Positions 5,917 through 10,859 of a stretch of DNA of 10,859 nt are shown here, one piece after another; within the stretch, counting starts at the first letter, position 1; every line of letters starts with the position of its first letter. The DNA lies in the NCBI GenBank assembly GCA_046155605.1, contig JBJXFQ010000132.1, positions 1 to 10,859 on the forward strand, written 5' to 3'. A program made the position numbers and the translations under genes. The stretch is from JAEUIZ01 sp046155605 (GTDB taxonomy: Bacteria > Planctomycetota > Phycisphaerae > Phycisphaerales > UBA1924). The notes beneath the pieces are model-generated. The model did not search any database. It saw only the letters and a program-made list of their open reading frames with translations, and was not told the DNA's origin.

Positions 5917-7035
5917 TCAATCCAACCAATCCTTCGCCTCCAGCCGCTCAGGCACATACGTCTCCGTCACATAACTGATGTCCTTGGTGATGAGCGACTC
6001 GACCTCCATCTTGAAGCCGTTGCTGAGCAGTTTGCCGATCTCTTTCTGCCAGCCTTTGTGGTCGCGGAACCACGGATACTCGGCGATCTGCTTCGCCCGC
6101 TTCGTGTCGTTGTCGTTGAGTTCGATCTGCACGTCGTCGGTGAGGCCGCAGCGTTCATAATCGGCGGCGCGGAGCCCGATGAACTTGGCCTGGGGGATCG
6201 CGAGCCGCTCGCTCTCGAACGCCAGGGACATCGAGCCCTGCTTGATGACGGAGTAGATGTAATGTCCCCACGGATCGCAGTCGAGGAGGCAATAGATCGG
6301 CAGGCCGAGTTCGCGGTTGAGCCGTGCGAGGAGCCGTCGCACGCCGCGCGGGGGCTGCCCGCCGCCCTCGGTGAGGATGCAGTTGTGCTCCTGCCAGAAC
6401 TTGTCCTCGTTGAAGCGGCTCCAGACGGTGTTTTTCTCGACGTGCAGCACGAACTTGGCGTCGCACTTCTTGAACTGGATCACGTCCGGCTCGACGATGC
6501 TGGGGATCGCGTAGCCGCCCGATCCCATGCGTCGGCAGTCGATCTCGTCCCCGCTGTCGATGATGGTGATCGCCCCCACCATTGTGCCGGCCTTCTTCGC
6601 GAAGATATGGAGTTCCTCGCGGAGCGCGCCGAGCGTCACCTCGAGGTCTTCGAGCACGGCGTCGCTCTCGTCCTGGTCGGCAAAGGTCTTCTCGGACGTG
6701 CCGGCGATCGTGTGCAGCCCGCGATAGAACATCGCACGCAGCGAGAGCGTCTTCTCCTGCTCGATGAGCGATTTCACGCCCGCCGCATGGAGGATGGACT
6801 GCATGAAGCCCTTGGCCTGATTGAGGTTGAAGAGTTCGCGTTCCTGAGCGGCCTTGCCCATGCGCAGGATGCCGGCTTTCTTGTCCCAGACGGTGTTCGA
6901 GAGCGCCCGCGTGGGCACATCGAACGAGGGCTCGCGTCCCGAGAGCGCCGATTTCGCCACGGCCGAGGCCAGTTCATCAATCTTCGCTGCGGTTCGACGG
7001 TCGCGGTCCTTGATGGTCGGGCCTTTCTTGGCCAT
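5917..7035 (-). CDS. top6A: DNA topoisomerase VI subunit A (Spo11-like)
   Basis: This 372-residue protein is the DNA-cleaving subunit of the type IIB topoisomerase, the enzyme that passes one duplex through another with the ATPase subunit B. The winged-helix (5Y-CAP) domain holds SLRAMFYRGLHT (98-109), in which Tyr104 is the expected nucleophile. The Toprim domain shows HVEKNTVWSRF (198-208, Glu200), followed by LLDCDPWGHYIY (250-261, Asp252 and Asp254, metal binding). These positions lie within a few residues of those in archaeal enzymes, and the length is full, so the protein looks active and not like the short Mini-A type. Start ATG 7035 (MAKKGP) sits 8 bases after AGGAAAGGA; an ATG at 7044 overlaps that sequence and is less likely. 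Upstream is a divergent prepilin-like gene. No subunit B gene is next to it on either side, although the two are usually adjacent. Downstream follow a small gene and ribF. Confidence 0.93.
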   Translation of the reverse strand: MAKKGPTIKDRDRRTAAKIDELASAVAKSALSGREPSFDVPTRALSNTVWDKKAGILRMGKAAQERELFNLNQAKGFMQSILHAAGVKSLIEQEKTLSLRAMFYRGLHTIAGTSEKTFADQDESDAVLEDLEVTLGALREELHIFAKKAGTMVGAITIIDSGDEIDCRRMGSGGYAIPSIVEPDVIQFKKCDAKFVLHVEKNTVWSRFNEDKFWQEHNCILTEGGGQPPRGVRRLLARLNRELGLPIYCLLDCDPWGHYIYSVIKQGSMSLAFESERLAIPQAKFIGLRAADYERCGLTDDVQIELNDNDTKRAKQIAEYPWFRDHKGWQKEIGKLLSNGFKMEVESLITKDISYVTETYVPERLEAKDWLD

Positions 7036-7043
7036 GGCAGGCA

Positions 7044-7052
7044 TCCTTTCCT
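7044..7052 (-). promoter_or_regulatory. Extended ribosome binding site AGGAAAGGA (decides the top6A start)
   Basis: On the minus strand AGGAAAGGA ends 8 bases before the ATG at 7035. The alternative ATG at 7044 would use the last A of this same sequence. The identical nine bases occur 6 bases before the gap start (9335-9343), which supports treating this as a ribosome binding site and starting top6A at 7035. Confidence 0.6.
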
Positions 7053-7112
7053 GATCCGCTCGCCGGAGGCAACCGTCGGCCTCCAGCGATTGGCGTTGTG
7101 AGTGTACCGATG

Positions 7113-7143
7113 TTGAAACGGCAAAGCCCGAATCCCGTATCAT
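7113..7143 (+). promoter_or_regulatory. Candidate promoter for the prepilin-like gene
   Basis: TTGAAA (7113-7118) and TATCAT (7138-7143) each match the sigma-70 consensus at 5 of 6 positions. The spacer is 19 bases, longer than the preferred 17. It lies in the 205-base divergent region between top6A and the prepilin-like gene and would give a leader of about 90 bases. I found no comparably good match in the opposite direction for top6A. Confidence 0.38.
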
Positions 7144-7240
7144 GCACCGACGGAAGTTGTTGCCGCCGGCATCTCTTTCATAGAACCCGACGCGCGCGAA
7201 AGCGTCGAAGGGCCAAGCAGCGGAGAGAACTGGAGCCCCT

Positions 7241-8272
7241 GTGAATACACGGCACTGTGCACGCGCTCGTTCTGCTTTCACTCTCATCGAGTTGCTCGTT
7301 GTCATCGCGATCATCGCGCTGCTCATCTCGATCCTGCTCCCGTCGCTGGCCGAGGCCAAGCGGGCGGGCCGGCTGGCGATCTGCTCGTCGAACTACAAGC
7401 AGTTCGGCGTGGCGACGACGGGCTACTCCGCTGATTTCAAGGACCTCATCTGGACGTTCTCATGGAAGCCGGGCGTCGCGTATCAGGCGTACCCGGGCAA
7501 CGCGAGCGCCGGCAGCCAGTATGTCGCGTTTCAGAATCAGGCCGTGTCGATCATGCGCGAGCGTGGCGATCGGCCGGACATCGCGTTCCCTATCGCCTGG
7601 TTCCCTTTCTCGTTCTACAGCCACCTCGTGATCAATGACTATCTCGCCCAGCGGCTGCCGGAAAAGATGGTCGTGTGTCCCGAGGACCGCAACCGGCTCT
7701 CGTGGCAGTCCGACCCCAGGGGCTTCGACCAGGGCCTCTTTCAGCCGGCACCGACCAACCAGGGCACGAACGACGGCAAACGCTGGCCCTACAGTTCGAG
7801 TTACCACGTCACGGTCAGTTCATTCGACGCGACGACCACTGCGGCCAACCGCGTGCAGCAGGGCGGCACTCACGGAACCTGGACGGTGCCTGCCGGTGCG
7901 ACGTTCGGCGGGCTGAAGGTCACCAGCGTGCAATACCCCGCGCAAAAGGTCCACATGTACGACGCGAACCAGCGGCACTTTGGTCGCACGCAGCCGTCGT
8001 GGGTGGTGGATTCGTGCCGCCAGCCGCTGCTGTTCTTTGATTCATCGGTGGTGAGCCGATCGTCCACGGTTGCGAACAGCGGGTGGAAGTCGTTCAGCCC
8101 TGCCGACGCTGCGGGAACGGTGGTGACCTATTCGCCACAGCCGCACGAGCCCGACGCGATCGGCGGCCCGACAAACTCGGGCTACGGCCGCTACCGCTGG
8201 ACTCGCGGCGGGCTCGCGGGCGTCGATTTCGGCGGGAAGGAAATCCGCACGGGGCAGCCGATCACGCCGTGA
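7241..8272 (+). CDS. Prepilin-like protein with type IV pilin/type II secretion N-terminal signal
   Basis: This 343-residue protein opens with a short basic leader (residues 1-12), then FTLIELL from residue 13 and one hydrophobic helix to about residue 34. This is the class III signal cut by prepilin peptidase; cleavage is expected between Ala12 and Phe13, with Glu17 as the conserved +5 glutamate. Alanine at -1, instead of the usual glycine, is allowed. The helix continues into LPSLAEAKRAGRLAICSSNYKQFG, a pattern seen in the large planctomycete pseudopilin families. The rest is a surface domain with four further cysteines and the C-terminal segment RYRWTRGGLAGVDFGGKEI. The GTG start at 7241 has GGAG 5 bases upstream and no better ATG alternative. 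No other pilus or secretion genes are in the window, so it appears to be one of many scattered cargo-type pseudopilins. Its specific role is unknown. Confidence 0.88.
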   Translation: MNTRHCARARSAFTLIELLVVIAIIALLISILLPSLAEAKRAGRLAICSSNYKQFGVATTGYSADFKDLIWTFSWKPGVAYQAYPGNASAGSQYVAFQNQAVSIMRERGDRPDIAFPIAWFPFSFYSHLVINDYLAQRLPEKMVVCPEDRNRLSWQSDPRGFDQGLFQPAPTNQGTNDGKRWPYSSSYHVTVSSFDATTTAANRVQQGGTHGTWTVPAGATFGGLKVTSVQYPAQKVHMYDANQRHFGRTQPSWVVDSCRQPLLFFDSSVVSRSSTVANSGWKSFSPADAAGTVVTYSPQPHEPDAIGGPTNSGYGRYRWTRGGLAGVDFGGKEIRTGQPITP

Positions 8273-8274
8273 GA

Positions 8275-8299
8275 CGGCCACTCCGGCGGCACCCGGCCG
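8275..8299. terminator. Weak stem-loop between the convergent prepilin-like and gap genes
   Basis: CGGCC (8275-8279) can pair with GGCCG (8295-8299) across a 15-base loop in the 33-base gap between two convergent stops. There is no T-run, and alternative short pairings (CCGG with CCGG) compete. It is listed only because it is the sole candidate between these genes. Confidence 0.2.
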
Positions 8300-8305
8300 A
8301 TTGGG

Positions 8306-9328
8306 CTACCGCACGCCGTCCTTTTCCGCCATCATGCGGATCATGTCGACGCAACGGGCCGCGTAGCCGGCCTCGTTGTCGTACCAACTCACCACCTTGA
8401 AGAAGTTCTTGTTGAGTTCGATGCCCGCCTTGGCGTCGTAGATTGACGAGTGGCGGTCGCCGATAAAGTCGCTGGAGACGACCTCTTCGTCGGTGTAGCC
8501 CAGCACGCCCTTCATCGCGCCCTCGGCGGCGGCCTTCATCGCCGCGCTGATCTCCGCGAGGCTCGTCGCCTTCTTCGTCTTGAACGTGAGATCAACGCAC
8601 GAGACATCGGCCGTCGGCACGCGAAACGACATGCCGGTGAGTCTGCCCTTGAGTTCGGGCATGCAGAGGGTGACGGCCTTGGCGGCACCGGTGCTCGCCG
8701 GGATGATGTTCATATAGGCGTTGCGCCCGCCGCGCCAGTCCTTCTTGCTCGGTCCGTCCTGCGTGGGCTGGGTGGCGGTCGCGGCGTGGATCGTCGTCAT
8801 CAGGCCCTCGTCGAGCCCGAAGCCGTCGTTGATGACCTTGGCGATGGGCGCGAGGCAGTTGGTCGTGCATGATGCGTTCGAGACGACGGCGTGCTTCGCG
8901 GGGTCGTACTTGTCGGCGTTGACACCCAGGCAGAGCGTCGGCACCTGCTCCGTCGATTTCGTCGGTGCCGAGATCACGACTCGCTTGGCCCCGGCAGCAA
9001 TATGCAGGTTGGCTTTCTCCAACTCGGTGAAGAGTCCGGTCGACTCGAGCACATACTGCACCCCCAGGTCTTTCCACGGGAGTTTGGCGGGATCCTTCTC
9101 GGCCATCGTCTTGGTTGTTCGCCCGTTGACCGTAAAGCCGCTTTCCGTGGCCGAGACCGTGGCCTTGAGCCGGCCGTGCATCGTGTCGTACTTGAGGAGG
9201 TACGCGAGGTTGTCGGCGGGCACGAGGTCATTGACGGCGACGATCTCGATTGCCGGATGCTCGAGCGCGATGCGATAGACGAGGCGCCCGATGCGACCGA
9301 AGCCATTGATACCCACGCGGATGCTCAT
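8306..9328 (-). CDS. gap: Glyceraldehyde-3-phosphate dehydrogenase, type I
   Basis: This 340-residue cytoplasmic enzyme oxidises and phosphorylates glyceraldehyde 3-phosphate to 1,3-bisphosphoglycerate with NAD in glycolysis, and runs in reverse in gluconeogenesis. The Rossmann motif VGINGFGRIGRL is at 5-16, and Asp34 (in AVNDL) favours NAD over NADP. The active-site block SNASCTTNCLAP is at 150-161 with catalytic Cys154, and His181 (TTIHAATATQPTQDGPS) is the general base. Further blocks are NIIPASTGAAKAV (207-219), GRLTGMSFRVPTADVSCVDL (228-247) and VSWYDNEAGYAARCVDM (313-329). The length is normal and no key residue is missing. AGGAAAGGA ends 6 bases before the ATG at 9328. The gene stands alone here: phosphoglycerate kinase and triosephosphate isomerase, often adjacent in other bacteria, are not in the window. 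It converges on the prepilin-like gene. Confidence 0.96.
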   Translation of the reverse strand: MSIRVGINGFGRIGRLVYRIALEHPAIEIVAVNDLVPADNLAYLLKYDTMHGRLKATVSATESGFTVNGRTTKTMAEKDPAKLPWKDLGVQYVLESTGLFTELEKANLHIAAGAKRVVISAPTKSTEQVPTLCLGVNADKYDPAKHAVVSNASCTTNCLAPIAKVINDGFGLDEGLMTTIHAATATQPTQDGPSKKDWRGGRNAYMNIIPASTGAAKAVTLCMPELKGRLTGMSFRVPTADVSCVDLTFKTKKATSLAEISAAMKAAAEGAMKGVLGYTDEEVVSSDFIGDRHSSIYDAKAGIELNKNFFKVVSWYDNEAGYAARCVDMIRMMAEKDGVR

Positions 9329-9725
9329 GTCGTGTCCTTTCCTAAGCCTCGACCCCTCGCCGAGCCTGCTCGCACACGGTAGAGCGCGGACAAAGGGCTT
9401 TCCAGAATGCGAATCGGCACCGCAAGCGGCGATTCGTCAAGCACCGGCGAAAGCCAGCGGAAAAGAAAGACCGCGACAAAGGCAAATGCCCGGTAGCAAA
9501 GAGGTTGCAATGCGGATTGTCTATCACGTCGATCACACGCGGCACGGACGCCTCGGCCTCCACGGACGGAAGGCCAAGCGTGTGAGCGTTCGGCGCGGAG
9601 GCGCCGACGGAGCCCACCAACTCCGCATGAACTCCTTGCGGCTGACCGGTCCTGTCCCCGGGATCGGTTGGCTTTCACCACGCGGCGCTCGCCGCTCCGA
9701 CCGTTGCCGGCACGGAACTCGACCC
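9329..9725. other. 397-base stretch without a convincing gene
   Basis: This lies between gap (minus) and the 119-residue gene (plus), so it should contain both promoters. Open frames cross it on both strands but lack the neighbours' strong C/G third-position preference: in the plus frame running into the next gene, about 29% of codons between 9510 and 9725 end in A or T, against roughly 13% after 9726. A TTGACG on the minus strand (9440-9435) is a possible -35 element for gap, but no good -10 follows it. A GAGG 5 bases before an ATG at 9510 could start a longer, 191-residue version of the downstream protein. Otherwise the only structure I see is the hairpin at 9590-9607. Confidence 0.6.
9590..9607. 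repeat. Short inverted repeat (hairpin) upstream of the HTH-like gene
   Basis: TCGGCGC (9590-9596) pairs perfectly with GCGCCGA (9601-9607) around a GGAG loop. It lies about 120 bases before the chosen start at 9726. The exposed GGAG in the loop resembles a ribosome binding site, but no start codon follows at a suitable distance. Function is unknown. Confidence 0.35.
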
Positions 9726-10085
9726 ATGGCACCACGCCGCGAAACCACCGCCGTCCAACTCAGCCGCTCGCGCCCGAACCCGATCCTCGACTGGGCGATG
9801 GGCCAACGCCGCGACCCGCGTGACTTGCTCCACTTCCTTGAAGCCAGCCGGGCCTCGCTGGAGGAATCGCTCGGGCCGCCGCGCGCCGCGGGTCGCCACC
9901 GTCTGGCGCGCACGCTCTTTTTCGAGTACGCCCGCGGGCAGGGGCTCTCGTGCGGGGAACTGGCGATGCTCCTGGGCGACGCGGCGAAACTCGCACGCGA
10001 CGCGCTGATCGCCCTCGAGCGCCGCGCTGGTGCCGAATCGCGCCGTCCACGATGGCGGCACGTTCGCCGCGCTCGATCGCCCTAG
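9726..10085 (+). CDS. Hypothetical protein with helix-turn-helix-like segment
   Basis: This 119-residue basic protein has an arginine-rich start (MAPRRETTAVQLSRSRPNPI) and a basic tail (RRPRWRHVRRARSP). In between, predicted helices run from about 32 to 48 and 57 to 70. Next comes GLSCGELAMLLG (73-84) and a helix with KLARDALIALERR (88-100). This layout resembles a helix-turn-helix such as sigma region 4, but the match is a pattern I see by eye, not an established family. The start at 9726 is supported by the switch to strong C/G third-position use and a weak GGAA 8 bases upstream. An ATG at 9510 with a better GAGG would add 72 residues of less gene-like sequence. The stop is 67 bases before the sigma factor ATG, so the two are probably co-transcribed. 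It could be a DNA-binding partner or regulator of the sigma factor; that is inference only. Confidence 0.6.
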   Translation: MAPRRETTAVQLSRSRPNPILDWAMGQRRDPRDLLHFLEASRASLEESLGPPRAAGRHRLARTLFFEYARGQGLSCGELAMLLGDAAKLARDALIALERRAGAESRRPRWRHVRRARSP

Positions 10086-10108
10086 ATGCCGAGACGAGTT
10101 GGCCCAAG

Positions 10109-10151
10109 GCGGAGACCTCCGGAGCGCGAGAAGAGAGAAGCGGAGACCTCC
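10109..10151 (+). repeat. Two 12-base direct repeats before the sigma factor start
   Basis: GCGGAGACCTCC occurs at 10109-10120 and again, perfectly, at 10140-10151. The start-to-start distance is 31 bases, close to three helical turns. The second copy contains the GGAG used as the sigma factor's ribosome binding site (10142-10145). Each copy also has internal GGAG/CTCC symmetry. The pair may be a binding site for a regulator, or an RNA element in which CTCC of one copy masks GGAG of the other. Confidence 0.5.
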
Positions 10152-10152
10152 T

Positions 10153-10656
10153 ATGCCGCGGGAGACGCGGGACGAAGCAGTTGCGATCGAGGCGGAGCCC
10201 TCGGAGGATGTGACGCAGTGGTACGGGCGAGTGCTCGCGTTCGCGCAGCGCTTCGGCGATCGGGCCCTGGCCGAGGACATCGCGCAGGAGGTGTACCTGC
10301 GCGTGCTGACCTACCGCCGCGATGAAACGATCTCGCCCGGCTTTCTGATCGTGACGGCGAGGAACGTGGCGCTGCGACTGAAGGCCGCGCGCCGCCACCA
10401 TGAAGCGATGCCGCCTTGCGCGTCCGACGCTCCACCGGGCCGGCACGGCGATGAGCCTCCAGGCAGCGGAAGTGCGGAGCCGCCCGAGGTCTTGCGGCGA
10501 CTCGCCGACCTGCCCGATCGCCAGCGCGAGGTGGTCGAGTTGACGGCGGCTCGCGGGCTTTCGGAGCGGCAGGCCGGGCTGGCGCTGAGCATGTCGCGCT
10601 CCGCCGTGTGCGCCAGGCGAAGATCGGCCATCGCGCAGTTGCGGCGGGAGCAGTAG
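10153..10656 (+). CDS. ECF-type RNA polymerase sigma factor
   Basis: This 167-residue sigma-70-family protein has only regions 2 and 4, as in extracytoplasmic-function sigma factors. Region 2 spans about 21-85: ALAEDIAQEVYLRVL (38-52) is the core-binding part, and FLIVTARNVALRLKAARRHH (64-83) is the promoter-melting and -10 part. A Pro/Gly/Ser-rich linker (about 86-110) leads to region 4 at about 111-165. There, LADLPDRQREVVELTAARGL (117-136) and SERQAGLALSMSRSAVCARR (137-156) form the -35-binding helix-turn-helix. The ATG at 10153 is chosen because GGAG precedes it by 7 bases; an open frame from 10030 overlaps the previous gene and is not needed. No anti-sigma factor is visible downstream within the window. 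The usual promoter-sensing helices are recognisable, but the regulon and the inducing signal cannot be told from sequence. Confidence 0.88.
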   Translation: MPRETRDEAVAIEAEPSEDVTQWYGRVLAFAQRFGDRALAEDIAQEVYLRVLTYRRDETISPGFLIVTARNVALRLKAARRHHEAMPPCASDAPPGRHGDEPPGSGSAEPPEVLRRLADLPDRQREVVELTAARGLSERQAGLALSMSRSAVCARRRSAIAQLRREQ

Positions 10657-10700
10657 CCTCGGCTCTCTCCGTCAGCCGAACGCCACCAGCAGGCCGAGGC
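10656..10700 (+). terminator. Possible terminator hairpin after the sigma factor
   Basis: GCCTCGGC (10656-10663, beginning at the last base of the stop codon) can pair with GCCGAGGC (10693-10700) across a 29-base loop. A smaller stem, TCGGCT (10659-10664) with AGCCGA (10674-10679), competes for the same left arm. There is no T-run. Two mutually exclusive stems right after a stop could mean termination or a switch-like structure; simple termination is the more likely reading. Confidence 0.3.
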
Positions 10701-10788
10701 CATCTGAGGGCAACTCGTGTTGTGATGCGCCCGCACTAGGTTCTGTCTGACGGATCATCTGTTCGGCGCTTGTACGGCGCGGGCGGGG

Positions 10789-10859
10789 ATGAAGCGGGAA
10801 GAGTGGAACGGCGGGGCCTCGGGGTCCGATGGAGTGATCGTCGCGGAGCGACGATGGAG
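10789..10859 (+). CDS. Possible start of a partial reading frame at the window edge
   Basis: From ATG 10789 a frame is open to the end of the window and would begin MKREEWNGGASGSDGVIVAE. The bases upstream are G-rich but hold no canonical ribosome binding site, and 23 codons are too few to judge. If real, it would be the next gene after the sigma factor, on the same strand, where anti-sigma factors or membrane regulators are often found. The sequence shows nothing that supports such a role. Confidence 0.2.
   Translation, partial: MKREEWNGGASGSDGVIVAERRW
10827..10859. repeat. Short direct repeat and hairpin cut by the window end
   Basis: CGATGGAG occurs at 10827-10834 and 10852-10859 (the last base), 25 bases apart. 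Between them ATCGTCGC (10837-10844) pairs perfectly with GCGACGAT (10848-10855) around a GGA loop. This could be the first unit of a 25-base tandem repeat continuing outside the window, or coincidence in GC-rich sequence. Confidence 0.35.

Noticed and set aside
6058..7101. Plus-strand open frame of 347 codons opposite top6A
   Set aside because: It is a low-complexity shadow of a gene whose minus-strand product matches Top6A at all catalytic motifs.
9342..9620. Minus-strand open frame of 92 codons upstream of gap
   Set aside because: It needs a TTG start with a GGAG directly against it, its protein has no recognisable order of domains, and it occupies the region expected to hold the gap promoter.
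9291..9725. Open frame extending the 119-residue gene upstream to 9291, across the start of gap
   Set aside because: It would overlap the gap coding region, and its codons before 9726 lack the C/G third-position bias of real genes here. An intermediate start at 9510 remains possible and is noted.
1..10859. tRNA or rRNA genes, CRISPR arrays, insertion sequences, toxin-antitoxin or phage defence genes
   Set aside because: I looked for the TTCGA-type T-loop context, regularly spaced repeats, transposase-like frames with terminal inverted repeats, and small toxin-antitoxin pairs. Nothing supportable was found.

Overview
The window is high-GC bacterial DNA with dense, mostly C- or G-ending codons and short intergenic gaps. 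It most likely comes from a planctomycete, probably of the class Phycisphaerae. The main clues are a prepilin-like protein whose N-terminus (FTLIELLVVIAIIALLIS, then a Cys-Ser-Asn-containing stretch) is typical of the large planctomycete pseudopilin families, and a gene for the A subunit of DNA topoisomerase VI, which is mainly archaeal and only sporadic in bacteria. The lineage is an inference; there is no rRNA or other marker gene here.

Layout, left to right. (1) Bases 1-322, minus: the 5' part of an unrecognised gene that leaves the window. It is divergent from (2) a Tat-exported PhoX/DUF839-type phosphatase (489-1910, plus), followed on the same strand by (3) a DUF2071/YqjF-family protein (1989-2744). 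(4) A hairpin at 2747-2766 separates these from a minus-strand block of five genes read from 7035 down to 2790. In transcription order they are top6A (topoisomerase VI subunit A), a 73-residue unknown protein, ribF (flavokinase/FAD synthetase), an NrnA-like DHH phosphoesterase, and a DNA methyltransferase of the N4/N6 type. The last three are joined by two successive 4-base ATGA stop/start overlaps, so they are very probably translationally coupled. (5) Divergent from top6A is the prepilin-like gene (7241-8272, plus, GTG start). It converges on (6) gap, glyceraldehyde-3-phosphate dehydrogenase (8306-9328, minus). (7) After a 397-base stretch without a convincing gene come a 119-residue protein with a helix-turn-helix-like segment (9726-10085, plus) and an ECF-type sigma factor (10153-10656, plus). 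A perfect 12-base direct repeat lies between these two genes, and its second copy contains the sigma factor's ribosome binding site. (8) The last 200 bases hold a possible terminator, perhaps the start of another reading frame, and a short repeat/hairpin cut by the window edge.

Most of the genes are housekeeping or widely distributed families. I see no CRISPR array, transposase, integrase, tRNA or rRNA. The parts that deserve attention are the topoisomerase VI A gene with no B-subunit gene beside it, the solitary methyltransferase coupled to ribF-nrnA, and the repeat-flanked sigma factor start with its small partner gene. None of these amounts to a demonstrated new system.
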